From positions 1 through 49,230 of the IMG/VR virus record IMGVR_UViG_3300034418_011267: a DNA stretch of 49,230 nucleotides; one strand, written 5' to 3'. A program made the translations under genes and the position numbers. The DNA is from a virus. Below, piece after piece: positions 36,196-44,302 of this stretch (positions within the stretch are counted from its first letter, which is position 1; every line of letters begins with the position of its first letter). Under the pieces are notes generated by a model, which was not told the DNA's origin, did not search any database, and saw only the letters and a program-made list of their open reading frames with translations.

Positions 36196-37179
36196 ATGTT
36201 TCAACAGCTTTTAAATACAATCGGCACTGCAAAAGACGAATTACTTGAAGGTGCTCGCAAAAGTGCAGAAGCCAGCAGGAAAGCTTATCTTGCTGGTGAA
36301 CGTTATCCAAGTATCCTGAAAGATATTCCTGGTGTCAGTCAAGCAACTCAACAAATTCGCGGCACACGCGACGTTTATCACCAACAGTTAAATAAGTTGG
36401 GCGTTTCCATGAAAGAAACGCCGGTTCAAGCAGTTGGTGCGTTTGGAGCACGTCTGCTCACCGATCTAACTAATGATGGCACCAGGGGCATTTATTGGCG
36501 TTATAACCACCCTCTTGCCATCATGGGTGCTGCATCAGAAACGGCTATCGGCAAAGAAGCTTACCGTGCCCTGGGACCAACAAAAACAGGTTTGATTACC
36601 GCAGGCATTGCAATTCCTGCCACTGCGCTTTCCGGTGCTTACAACATCACAAATCCAGGGGAAATGTTTAGGCCCAAAGGGTTTGCTCAAACGTATGCAG
36701 AAGAAGGTTCCGAAGATCGACGTGAAACAACTCAACCTGTTACAGAATTGTTTGAACGTTTTTTCTTGGGACGTACAGGACGTCCTCTAAAGTATGAAAC
36801 AGCTCAAGAAGAAATTCCTTCCTTAACGCCAGAACGCTACGGCAATTATTTGCGTAACTATTACCAGGACAAGGGATTTCTTGGTATTCTTAAAGTAACG
36901 CCTGAAAATCTTGAAGGTGTACCAGAGGCCCGAATGCTTGGATATCCAATTACAATTCCATCTGTTACCACTGCGATCGGTGGAATTGCCGGCGCCGGAG
37001 CAGCTATTCGTACTGCACCTCTTGTTAAAAATGCTTTCCGCCGTGGTTTAGCGGGTGCGGTAACAGGCGCTGGAGCTGGTGCAATTTTAGGTAACTTGGC
37101 CAATGCAGCACTTGCAGCAAAACCAGCAGAACAACAGTTACCAACTACTGCTCAGTACGAAGCGATGAAACCGCTGTAA
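36196..37179 (+). CDS. Unknown 327-aa virion-type membrane protein
   Basis: Two hydrophobic segments (GLITAGIAIPATALSGAYN and TTAIGGIAGAGAAIRTAPLV, the second with a further AGAGAGAILGNLANAAL). Between them are soluble, Tyr/Arg-rich parts. Starts two bases after the previous stop. Candidate ejection protein by position and composition. Confidence 0.55.
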   Translation: MFQQLLNTIGTAKDELLEGARKSAEASRKAYLAGERYPSILKDIPGVSQATQQIRGTRDVYHQQLNKLGVSMKETPVQAVGAFGARLLTDLTNDGTRGIYWRYNHPLAIMGAASETAIGKEAYRALGPTKTGLITAGIAIPATALSGAYNITNPGEMFRPKGFAQTYAEEGSEDRRETTQPVTELFERFFLGRTGRPLKYETAQEEIPSLTPERYGNYLRNYYQDKGFLGILKVTPENLEGVPEARMLGYPITIPSVTTAIGGIAGAGAAIRTAPLVKNAFRRGLAGAVTGAGAGAILGNLANAALAAKPAEQQLPTTAQYEAMKPL

Positions 37180-37196
37180 CACCTTTGTGTTTAGAC

Positions 37197-37209
37197 TGAT
37201 AAAATTAAC
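37197..37209 (+). promoter_or_regulatory. Candidate late promoter
   Basis: TGATAAAATTAAC preceded by TTTAGAC, 22-34 bases upstream of the ATG at 37231. Confidence 0.4.
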
Positions 37210-37230
37210 TTACATAAAAGAATAGAAAAA

Positions 37231-38079
37231 ATGGCCGTTAACTATGCGTTTCCAATGGAAGGGATGATGGGACCATCAACTCCCATTGATCGCATCACTG
37301 CAAAAAACAGTATGTTTGGGGTCAATGTAGATCCAGTTGCGGCTGCAACTCCTGCTGCTAATAACCAAACGCGTGAACAACTCAAGCAAAAACTTCAACG
37401 AGGTGCTCAGGGTGCTCAGGCTTTTTTAGGTAAGTACGCCATTCCTGCTCTTGGTGCAGCCTCTTTGATCCCTGGTGTAACAACTGCTCTCTCGGAGATC
37501 AACGAAGGCCGTCCCACAGGTGCTCTTGGCGCCTTGGCTCCAGGCGCCCTTAGCGCGGTTGGTACAGGCCTTGCAATGATCCCAAATCCCATTGCACGTG
37601 TTGCTGGCGTTGGTTTGATGGGCCTTGGTGCGCTACTTCCAGGTGCGGCTGCCTCTGGTGCTGAATCTGCCCGTCAATCTTTGACAGGTAAACCAACTAA
37701 AGGTAAAGAGCAAGAATTCAGTACCCAGATGGCCATGCGTGGCCAGTTAATGAGTCAAAACTTGGATAGTTTAAATCGTGAGCTTGCAATTCGCATGCAA
37801 GCCACACAAGATTTAACGACATTCCAAAATCAAGCCATGCTGCAGCAATATAAAGCTATGGCTCCAGAACTTGAAAAAGCCAAGATGAATGACTTTGCAC
37901 GTTATCAAACTGCAATGGCTCTTCAAGGTCAAATTCAAGGTCAGCTTGGTGTTCTTGCCACTGCTGGTGCGATGGCACAACAAGGACAAGCTGGTAATTA
38001 TGGCTTAGCCCAAACCGCTTTAACAACTAATCCGTATGCAGGCGCCACAATCCAGGCCCCTCAAATTCGCTTTGGGTGA
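37231..38079 (+). CDS. Unknown 282-aa virion-type protein
   Basis: Ala/Gly/Leu-rich hydrophobic region (about 70-145: ALGALAPGALSAVGTGLAMI, VGLMGLGALLPGAAA), then a helical Gln/Met-rich region (QNLDSLNRELAIRMQATQDL). Overlap with the next gene is minimal. Probable virion or injection protein. Confidence 0.55.
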   Translation: MAVNYAFPMEGMMGPSTPIDRITAKNSMFGVNVDPVAAATPAANNQTREQLKQKLQRGAQGAQAFLGKYAIPALGAASLIPGVTTALSEINEGRPTGALGALAPGALSAVGTGLAMIPNPIARVAGVGLMGLGALLPGAAASGAESARQSLTGKPTKGKEQEFSTQMAMRGQLMSQNLDSLNRELAIRMQATQDLTTFQNQAMLQQYKAMAPELEKAKMNDFARYQTAMALQGQIQGQLGVLATAGAMAQQGQAGNYGLAQTALTTNPYAGATIQAPQIRFG

Positions 38080-38084
38080 TAAAC

Positions 38085-38516
38085 ATGGCTTTTAATTACG
38101 GCGGAACAATTAATACAGCTGGTTTTGGGCAAAGTGCTCTTGATCAAGAAGAGGAAGATTATTTACTGGCAAACACAAATAAACTTTCTCAGTACGCAAA
38201 AACACTCAAAGATCTTGGCATTGATTCCAACATTGCTGGGTTGTACGCTCTTACCAAACTAGAAAAACCAAATACTAAAAAACAACTTGAAGAAATTCTT
38301 GGTATCTTGGGACCCTATCAAAAGGAAGTGGCACGAGAAAACCAGCGTCTTGGGATGGAGTCTGCATTATTTGCAAACTTCCTTGATATGCCTAATAAAT
38401 TCTCTCGTGCAATGGCTGCTCAGCATTATTATGTTCCTGAGACATTGCAAGCAATTTCTCAAACGGTTGGGCGCCCTTCCTCCTTCTTTACTCCCCGTCA
38501 ATATGTAAGTCTTTGA
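38085..38516 (+). CDS. Unknown 143-aa protein
   Basis: ATG at 38085 chosen over an in-frame GTG at 38076 that overlaps the preceding stop. Soluble, helical, charged: YLLANTNKLSQYAKTLKDLG. Structural-cluster position; no motif. Confidence 0.55.
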   Translation: MAFNYGGTINTAGFGQSALDQEEEDYLLANTNKLSQYAKTLKDLGIDSNIAGLYALTKLEKPNTKKQLEEILGILGPYQKEVARENQRLGMESALFANFLDMPNKFSRAMAAQHYYVPETLQAISQTVGRPSSFFTPRQYVSL

Positions 38517-38518
38517 TC

Positions 38519-38977
38519 ATGAATTATTTCTTAGATCCTTCTTTTGCAATTGATTCGGCGGGTGCTTTTGATATTGGCGGGGCTTTAGCTGATAGTCCGT
38601 TTGGCGGCACTGACTTAAACGTCGGTGGTTTTGCTGGCACTGACTATGGATCCTTTGGTGGTGGACAAGGTTTGTTCCAGGGTTTAGGTCCCATGATGGC
38701 CCTAAGCACGGGTGCAAACTCTGTTATGGCTGGCATGCAGCAGGGTGCCATGAATAAATCTCTTGCCAATACCTATGAAGCGCAGAACGCAATGTTCGGC
38801 GCTAACTTTGGCCAGGGAATGCTTGCACAAAATATTGATCGTTTTCGTTCTTTAAACGATCCCATTCGTGCTGCACAAATCCAAGCAAATGCTGGTCCGT
38901 ACCGTCAAGCTCGTTTGCGTGAAAACTTGCCAGCGTTAGCGGGTAAATATGGAGACTTTGGTGCTTTTGTCGCTTAA
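38519..38977 (+). CDS. Unknown 152-aa Gly-rich protein
   Basis: ATG at 38519 preferred to a TTG six bases earlier. Gly/Asp/Phe-rich N-terminal half (GGFAGTDYGSFGGGQGLFQG) and a helical second half (MQQGAMNKSLANTYEAQNAM). Probably a virion protein. Confidence 0.55.
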   Translation: MNYFLDPSFAIDSAGAFDIGGALADSPFGGTDLNVGGFAGTDYGSFGGGQGLFQGLGPMMALSTGANSVMAGMQQGAMNKSLANTYEAQNAMFGANFGQGMLAQNIDRFRSLNDPIRAAQIQANAGPYRQARLRENLPALAGKYGDFGAFVA

Positions 38978-38984
38978 ATTATTG

Positions 38985-38998
38985 TCAGTTAAAATAAA
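38985..38998 (+). promoter_or_regulatory. Candidate late promoter
   Basis: CAGTTAAAATAAAA in the 42-base gap before the ATG at 39020. Confidence 0.4.
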
Positions 38999-39019
38999 AA
39001 AATAGACGACATCGGATAA

Positions 39020-39652
39020 ATGGATCCGTTTACAATGGGTGCACTTGGCTTAGGCCTTAGTGCAGGAGGATCATTTTTAGGGGGCGCTATCGGCGGCAGT
39101 GGTGTGCCTACCTATGAGCCGTCACCGTTAATGACGGCGTTAGAAGACTATGGTATGCAACAAGTTGTTGCTCCCAAATCAACACGTAAAGCCATTAAAG
39201 CTGAAGCTAAAACATATACAGACCCTGGCTCCAGAGAAGCATATCTTCAGTCGCTGGCAGGTCGTTATTCTAATTCTAAATTTATTGATAAAGCTCTTCG
39301 CCGTAGTTATAAACAACCAATTGATTGGGAAGGCGGTCCATATCGCGAGTTTGCTTCCCAAGCCTATGGAGAGCAAGGTCTAAATCTTCCTGAGTCCGAT
39401 TTTCAAAATTTAATTAATATTGCAAAATCTCAAAATATCCGCAGTCCTCAAGCATTTAGCACTGAAGTTCGACGCTCATTACTTGCATCTGGTAAAGCAA
39501 AAACACCTTACGACATTGCCTGGGAATCACAATATGGAAACATGCAACGCAATCCAGATGGCACACTAAGGCGCGGCATGGTTAACTTTGATCTTGCCAA
39601 AGCAAAAGAAATTTCTCAATCAATGCTTGGCAGCGTGCTCGGCACAACTTAA
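39020..39652 (+). CDS. Unknown 210-aa protein
   Basis: Gly-rich hydrophobic N-terminus (MGALGLGLSAGGSFLGGAIG), then a soluble helical domain with YTDPGSREAYLQSLAGRYSN. Same style as the neighbouring virion-type proteins. Confidence 0.55.
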   Translation: MDPFTMGALGLGLSAGGSFLGGAIGGSGVPTYEPSPLMTALEDYGMQQVVAPKSTRKAIKAEAKTYTDPGSREAYLQSLAGRYSNSKFIDKALRRSYKQPIDWEGGPYREFASQAYGEQGLNLPESDFQNLINIAKSQNIRSPQAFSTEVRRSLLASGKAKTPYDIAWESQYGNMQRNPDGTLRRGMVNFDLAKAKEISQSMLGSVLGTT

Positions 39653-39688
39653 TATTAATTAAACTTAAGAACGCAAATAGAGGTTAAC

Positions 39689-40258
39689 ATGGGCATTAAA
39701 AAAGAGATCAAACAAGCCGAAAAAAGTGGCGGTGAATTAACAAAGAAAGAAATTAAACAGCTTGCAGCTCAGTTTGATGTTCCCAAGTCGGAAATTAGAG
39801 AGCGTGCTGCAAACAACGCTTACGTATCGCCTGCTTCATCGTCAGTAGCTAATCAGTCTGTTTATTCGCCTTCTCAAACTTCTTCTTTTGATTCTGTTCT
39901 TAATAATACAAGCTCTTCAACTCAAGTAGGGCCTTTTGATCTTGGTTATGCGTCTACAAATCCTTTAACGGCTACCATTGACGGCACCACAACTCCAGGT
40001 CAAGTTGATTTTGCAACACTTCAAGCTGCAACTGGTTTTTACGGAAAAGGCGTTGATAAACAAATCGAAGAAATTAGGCAGGCAGGTGCCACCGAACGCC
40101 AAAAATTAATCAACGAAAATAATCTTGCAGTTGGAGCACAAGAAGTTCAAGGTAAGTTGGACGTACAGAAAATTGTTAATTCAGGTTATCGTGAAATGCA
40201 AAGGATCAAGCGAGGCTCCGAGATGTTTAGTAGTCTGATGGGCGCCTTTAATTTTTAA
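39689..40258 (+). CDS. Unknown 189-aa protein
   Basis: Basic helical start (MGIKKEIKQAEKSGGELTKK), a Ser/Thr-rich middle, and a coiled-coil-like end (KQIEEIRQAGATERQKLINE). AGAGG upstream of the ATG at 39689 fits a ribosome site. Confidence 0.55.
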   Translation: MGIKKEIKQAEKSGGELTKKEIKQLAAQFDVPKSEIRERAANNAYVSPASSSVANQSVYSPSQTSSFDSVLNNTSSSTQVGPFDLGYASTNPLTATIDGTTTPGQVDFATLQAATGFYGKGVDKQIEEIRQAGATERQKLINENNLAVGAQEVQGKLDVQKIVNSGYREMQRIKRGSEMFSSLMGAFNF

Positions 40259-40263
40259 TTACA

Positions 40264-40277
40264 GGCGTTAAAATATA
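40264..40277 (+). promoter_or_regulatory. Candidate late promoter
   Basis: GGCGTTAAAATATA in the 42-base gap before the ATG at 40301. Confidence 0.4.
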
Positions 40278-40300
40278 GTTGTAAACCTTTAGGGTTAATA

Positions 40301-40576
40301 ATGGCTTATTCTTTTACGCAGCCAAACCGTGGTGCCATTCCTTCCGTAGCTTCCTTAACTCAAGGGGGGATGGGCGCAGCTGAAGCCCAAGAGCTCTATA
40401 ACGAACTGCAAAACCGCGAATACGGCGGTGGCATGTCTAAAGCTGAGCTTCAAGACTTTGACACATTAATTAATCGTCTTGAGTCTTCCAAGCTTCGTCA
40501 AGGTGCCCAAAAAGGTCGTCAAGTTCAGCGTCAAACTGTCACTCAAGGCCTTGCCAATATGATGGCAAACTTCTAA
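40301..40576 (+). CDS. Unknown 91-aa protein
   Basis: MAYSFTQPNRGAIPSVASLT, a helical middle (AEAQELYNELQNREYGGGMS) and a basic Gln-rich end. Structural-cluster position. Three bases separate it from the next small gene. Confidence 0.55.
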   Translation: MAYSFTQPNRGAIPSVASLTQGGMGAAEAQELYNELQNREYGGGMSKAELQDFDTLINRLESSKLRQGAQKGRQVQRQTVTQGLANMMANF

Positions 40577-40579
40577 TCA

Positions 40580-40747
40580 ATGGATTCTAAAAATTTAGAT
40601 TCTGGTGAAACAACAGATTTACGCCGCTATCAACAAGCGGCGGATGTTGCTTATCGTTATGCAAAGCAAAAGTATAGCGATAAAACGAAAGAAAAAGACA
40701 CAGCTGATAAAGAGGAGCCTTTTGACGCTGTGTCTGAAAACAAATAA
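40580..40747 (+). CDS. Unknown 55-aa charged protein
   Basis: MDSKNLDSGETTDLRRYQQA then YRYAKQKYSDKTKEKD; charged and helical. The spacing (3 bases after one gene, 11 before the next) and a proper ATG support it. Confidence 0.5.
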   Translation: MDSKNLDSGETTDLRRYQQAADVAYRYAKQKYSDKTKEKDTADKEEPFDAVSENK

Positions 40748-40758
40748 GAGTATTTATC

Positions 40759-41013
40759 ATGGCGTATGAAGATCCTGGAGCGTTTGACTCTCAGCTAAAT
40801 CCCGATCCATATGATTTATTATTTGATGAGGACAAAGCTCGCAAAGCCGCGTCTGCTGTCAAGATCTTCCAGGATGTTTCCGTTGGATCCAGTAAAGAAA
40901 AGATGAGGGAAGCTGGTGCACAAGAACGTGAAACCGCAGCACAAAGGCAAGAGTTCAGTCAGTCGGACGAAGCCAGAGATTACGCACAAGCCCAAAGAGC
41001 TTATCGATATTGA
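40759..41013 (+). CDS. Unknown 84-aa protein
   Basis: MAYEDPGAFDSQLNPDPYDL, acidic N-terminal half, then Gln/Glu/Arg-rich helix (AGAQERETAAQRQEFSQ). Overlaps the next frame by 98 nt if that uses the GTG at 40916. Confidence 0.5.
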   Translation: MAYEDPGAFDSQLNPDPYDLLFDEDKARKAASAVKIFQDVSVGSSKEKMREAGAQERETAAQRQEFSQSDEARDYAQAQRAYRY

Positions 41014-41500
41014 GATCTTCGACCAATGGGTCGAAAATCTTGATGCACCAACAGAAGAAACATTCAATGCTTTTTGCAAAGATAATTACTCTGTTATTGA
41101 GTGTTATCTCTACGCCCGGTTTCTTGGCTATGGTGGCAGCATCTCCGGTTGTGATCTTTGGGTACAAAGTCAATATCCAAAGCCCGATCACCGTTCTGTG
41201 CTTTTGAATGAAATTGTTGAGATGCAGGAAGATATTCGTAAATTAAGAGAAGACGTTGATAACGGCATTGTTAAACGTGATGCAGGCGTGGCGCGTATTG
41301 CTTCCATGCAAAAAGAACTCCGTGGAACAATCGCTCAGGTAGAATTGTTTACATCGACCAAAGATCGCAAAGGCCTGCTTATGGCTGGAGCTGATCGTGC
41401 TATTCGTGAATTGTTGACTATCTTTAAGGATGACCCAATTGAGGTCCCCCTTGAGGAAGCAGCAATGAGCGTATGGTCTCACATGCAACTTGAAGAGTAA
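40916..41500 (+). CDS. Possible small terminase-position protein
   Basis: 194 residues from a GTG. The first 30 codons overlap the previous gene and may not be used; no ATG exists before MQEDIRK. The core is acidic (IDIEIFDQWVENLDAPTEET), with two long helices (VEMQEDIRKLREDVDNG and MQKELRGTIAQVELF). Its place two genes before the terminase large subunit would suit a small terminase subunit, but no DNA-binding motif is obvious. Confidence 0.5.
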   Translation: MHKNVKPQHKGKSSVSRTKPEITHKPKELIDIEIFDQWVENLDAPTEETFNAFCKDNYSVIECYLYARFLGYGGSISGCDLWVQSQYPKPDHRSVLLNEIVEMQEDIRKLREDVDNGIVKRDAGVARIASMQKELRGTIAQVELFTSTKDRKGLLMAGADRAIRELLTIFKDDPIEVPLEEAAMSVWSHMQLEE

Positions 41501-41805
41501 TGAGCCAAACGCCTCAACAACCTCAATATGGAGAAAATATTGCAGGTAGACTATTTGATGTTGCGCGTCAACTTCAAAAAAATCGCGAGCGGTTGTTTCA
41601 TTTCCAACGGCCTAACCCTGTTGTTGACAAAGTTGCAGAAGGTCAAAATGTAATGAATGCCTTAATGGCAAGCAAACAAAATGAGCAAGAACAAAATGCC
41701 GCCCCAGCTCCTGGAGCACTTCAAGAAAAAGGAAGCGAAGAACGAGGACGGCAGCGAAATGTCGGACAAGCAAAAGCACAAAGCAGCCCTGGACAAGGCA
41801 CGTAA
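41500..41805 (+). CDS. Unknown 101-aa protein with overlapping 3' end
   Basis: Starts inside TAATGA at the end of the previous gene. MSQTPQQPQYGENIAGRLFD, then VARQLQKNRERLFHFQRP. The last 42 codons share DNA with the 55-residue gene that starts at 41681 in another frame, which makes the tail low-complexity. Confidence 0.5.
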   Translation: MSQTPQQPQYGENIAGRLFDVARQLQKNRERLFHFQRPNPVVDKVAEGQNVMNALMASKQNEQEQNAAPAPGALQEKGSEERGRQRNVGQAKAQSSPGQGT

Positions 41806-41848
41806 ATATAAAGAACAAAAAGGTAAAAAACCAACAGAAGAAAAATAA
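41681..41848 (+). CDS. Small charged protein (55 aa)
   Basis: MSKNKMPPQLLEHFKKKEAK, then a Lys-rich tail. The 'KMPPQLLEHFKKKEAK' start closely matches a small protein recurring in cyanophage packaging clusters (recall), which argues for this frame over the overlapping one. Directly precedes a hairpin and the terminase. Confidence 0.65.
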   Translation: MSKNKMPPQLLEHFKKKEAKNEDGSEMSDKQKHKAALDKARKYKEQKGKKPTEEK

Positions 41849-41852
41849 GTTA

Positions 41853-41874
41853 GTATTCAGTAATCATTGAATAC
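41853..41874 (+). terminator. Hairpin before terminase
   Basis: GTATTCA pairs perfectly with TGAATAC around an 8-base loop, followed by TTCTTGTT. AT-rich for a terminator; it could instead modulate terminase translation. Confidence 0.45.
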
Positions 41875-41882
41875 TTCTTGTT

Positions 41883-43409
41883 GTGCCTGCATATCAACAT
41901 CTTGCATATCGGCGTAATGCACAAGCTGCTGCACGCAGGCAACAAATCAGGCCACAACGCAACCTTGAGTCTTTAAAAAAAGCTCGAGAAGACTTTGGCT
42001 TTTTCTGTGATTATGTAGCTGACAAACCACCAGCTTCACATCATAAAGAGTGGCATCGGCACTTTGTCACAAACGAAGATAGTTCTTGTCTATTAAAGAT
42101 TGCTGGTCCCAATATTGATCTTCTTGCTCCACGGGGCTCAGCTAAATCCACAATCCTGGGCTTGTTTACGGCATGGGCTATTGGTATCCATACTCAAGCC
42201 AAGAAACCACTACAGATTCTTTACCTCTCTTATACGGTTGATATTGCTCGATCCAAGTCGGCAACCATCAAGCGAATTATCGAAAGCAAGCGATATCAAG
42301 AAGTCTTTCCTTCAGTACGTCTTCTGAAAAATGTAACCAGTAATGAGTACTGGTCAATTGACCACAAATTTGCTGGCATCGATGTAACCGGTGAAGAACA
42401 GTTCACACTCTGTGCAGCTGGTCTTAAAGGCTCCGTGACCTCCAAACGAAGCCAACTGATCATCATTGATGACGCCATCAAATCTGCTGCAGACATTGCG
42501 AACCCTGACATCAGAAAGATGATGCAGGAGAACTGGAATGCGGTGATTGCTCCCACCATGTTTGAAGGCGGACGAGCAATCTGTCTTGGTACCAGATTTC
42601 GTCATGATGACATTCACGCCACCACATTCAACGAGCAAAACAACTGGACGCAGATTGTTCTCTCTGCTTTGATCAACGATCCCAAAACAGGGGAGGAGAT
42701 TTCGTACTGGCCTGAGATGTGGTCCGTTGATTACCTCAGGGAGAAGCGCCGGCAAGCACCGATTGCTTTCTCATTCCAGTACATGAATCAAATCGTCAGA
42801 CAAAACGAGCTGTCGTTGGCACCAGAACTTCTTATCAAAGCGGAAATCGCAACGGAGTTTGATGCGCTTGGTATTGGGGTTGACTTATCCGCTGGCACTA
42901 AAGAAAAAAATGATTACACCGTGATGGTTCTTGGTGGTCGCATTGGCGACCAGATACACATTATTGATTACCGTCGTATTCGCGTGATGGGTAATCTTGA
43001 AAAACTAGATGCCCTCAAAGAGCTTCTTAACGATTGGTCTGTTGTCGGCAAGGATGACAACGGTAATTATTTCCCTACTTATTCAACGTGTGACATCTGG
43101 AGTGAAGCGGTTCAGTACCAGGCTTCTCTTGAGGCTGACTTTAAACGTGTCTGTTTAAATAACGAAGGTCTCTACAACTTAATTTGGCATCCTGTCAAAG
43201 GATTCCGCGCTGATAAACTTGCACGCTTCCGTGGCATTATGGGCATGTTTGAAGACCGCAAAATTATCTTTAATCGTTTCCGTAATTTCACAACGTTATT
43301 CGATGAGTTGACTAACTTTGGTGTCAGCAGTCACGACGATTGCGTCGACGCCTTGGTCTGGCTTGTTACCGGTTTAGCACGCAAAGGTCAATTGCATCTT
43401 GATTACTGA
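41883..43409 (+). CDS. terL: Terminase large subunit
   Basis: 508 residues from a GTG start. The ATPase has Walker A APRGSAKST (82-90), Walker B LIIIDD (192-197) and coupling motif LGTRFRHDD. The nuclease domain shows GIGVDLSAGTKEKNDYT with D334 and a C-terminal HDDCVDALVW. It pumps DNA into the procapsid and cuts the concatemer. Position between small packaging-cluster genes and the portal is as expected. The replacement of the usual GKS/T by GSAKST is seen in a branch of phage terminases. Confidence 0.92.
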   Translation: MPAYQHLAYRRNAQAAARRQQIRPQRNLESLKKAREDFGFFCDYVADKPPASHHKEWHRHFVTNEDSSCLLKIAGPNIDLLAPRGSAKSTILGLFTAWAIGIHTQAKKPLQILYLSYTVDIARSKSATIKRIIESKRYQEVFPSVRLLKNVTSNEYWSIDHKFAGIDVTGEEQFTLCAAGLKGSVTSKRSQLIIIDDAIKSAADIANPDIRKMMQENWNAVIAPTMFEGGRAICLGTRFRHDDIHATTFNEQNNWTQIVLSALINDPKTGEEISYWPEMWSVDYLREKRRQAPIAFSFQYMNQIVRQNELSLAPELLIKAEIATEFDALGIGVDLSAGTKEKNDYTVMVLGGRIGDQIHIIDYRRIRVMGNLEKLDALKELLNDWSVVGKDDNGNYFPTYSTCDIWSEAVQYQASLEADFKRVCLNNEGLYNLIWHPVKGFRADKLARFRGIMGMFEDRKIIFNRFRNFTTLFDELTNFGVSSHDDCVDALVWLVTGLARKGQLHLDY

Positions 43410-43439
43410 TTTTAGAATAAGAAAAAAAGCAGTATTTCA

Positions 43440-43733
43440 GTGGGACCCGAGTATTTAGCTATTGGTCTAAGTGCCATTATTTCTGCGGTCACAGGCGGAT
43501 CGTGGGTAGCCAATAAGATTTTGAATCGTCAAACTGATCAGATTCAACAAGCCATGAGTTATACAAGTTCGCAAAAACGTCGTATTGATTTACTTGAAGA
43601 TCAAATTAACCGCATGCCACTTGACTACGTCCTTAAGGTTGACTTCTTAAGGGAAATTCAAGAAATGCACGACAATTTTCGCGAAATCAACAATAAGCTT
43701 GATAAGCTTATGGAAAAGCTTTTGTCAAAATGA
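43440..43733 (+). CDS. Membrane-anchored coiled-coil protein
   Basis: 97 residues from a GTG. N-terminal membrane segment (LAIGLSAIISAVTGGSWVA), then a helical coiled coil ending REINNKLDKLMEKLLSK. Cyanophages carry a protein of this layout near the terminase (recall). A holin-like role is possible but unproven. Overlaps the next start (ATGA). Confidence 0.6.
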   Translation: MGPEYLAIGLSAIISAVTGGSWVANKILNRQTDQIQQAMSYTSSQKRRIDLLEDQINRMPLDYVLKVDFLREIQEMHDNFREINNKLDKLMEKLLSK

Positions 43734-43912
43734 GTTACATTCTTGAAGTTCAAGAAGACGAAAACGGAGATTCGTATATTGTTCTTCCTGATGAAGTAAT
43801 TGAAGAGCTGGGCTGGGAAGAAGGCGATGTACTTGAGTGGGATGTTCGTGGCTCTGGAATCATCCTGACAAAAGTAAATGACGCCAGCGGATATGAAGTC
43901 ATAGAAGAGTAA
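43730..43912 (+). CDS. AbrB/MazE-like swapped-hairpin protein
   Basis: 60 residues: SYIVLPDEVIEELGWEEGDV then WDVRGSGIILTKV, the strand-helix-strand pattern of AbrB/SpoVT-type DNA-binding or antitoxin domains. No toxin gene adjoins it. In this place, between terminase and portal, it may regulate late genes. Confidence 0.65.
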   Translation: MSYILEVQEDENGDSYIVLPDEVIEELGWEEGDVLEWDVRGSGIILTKVNDASGYEVIEE

Positions 43913-43919
43913 AATAAAA
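43910..43919 (+). promoter_or_regulatory. Candidate late promoter
   Basis: TAAAATAAAA at the end of the AbrB-like gene, about 20 bases upstream of the ATG at 43939. Confidence 0.3.
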
Positions 43920-43938
43920 GGATTGAAGAGTGTAGGGC

Positions 43939-44268
43939 ATGTTTTACGCAGGCGAATCAAATGTCCCTGGCGCACCAGGTAACTTAATCGCGGGTGGCAA
44001 TGTAAATTGGCAAATTAACCGATCCCCAGGTGCGCTTGGTGGGCGTTCCGGTGAACAGCTAAAGCGTTTATACGAAGGCGGAACTCAACAAAATCAACAG
44101 CTTAATGATGAGTTGATGAGGCGTGGCATTATGCCTGGTGGCCCACAGCTGCCTCTTGCGTATCAGCAATATGGCGGTCAAGTTCCTATGGGAAACGCCG
44201 GTTTTTTTGCGGGTCCTCAACTGGGCCAAACAATTCCAATGGGCTTTCAAAATAAATACGTTTCTTGA
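43939..44268 (+). CDS. Unknown 109-aa Gly/Gln/Pro-rich protein
   Basis: MFYAGESNVPGAPGNLIAGG, then a helical LKRLYEGGTQQNQQLNDELM, then a Gln/Pro/Gly-rich tail. Low-complexity tail suggests a flexible virion or scaffold helper. Immediately precedes the portal gene. Confidence 0.5.
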   Translation: MFYAGESNVPGAPGNLIAGGNVNWQINRSPGALGGRSGEQLKRLYEGGTQQNQQLNDELMRRGIMPGGPQLPLAYQQYGGQVPMGNAGFFAGPQLGQTIPMGFQNKYVS

Positions 44269-44302
44269 AACTGTTAACATTAAAGAATAAAGAACACGAG
44301 TA

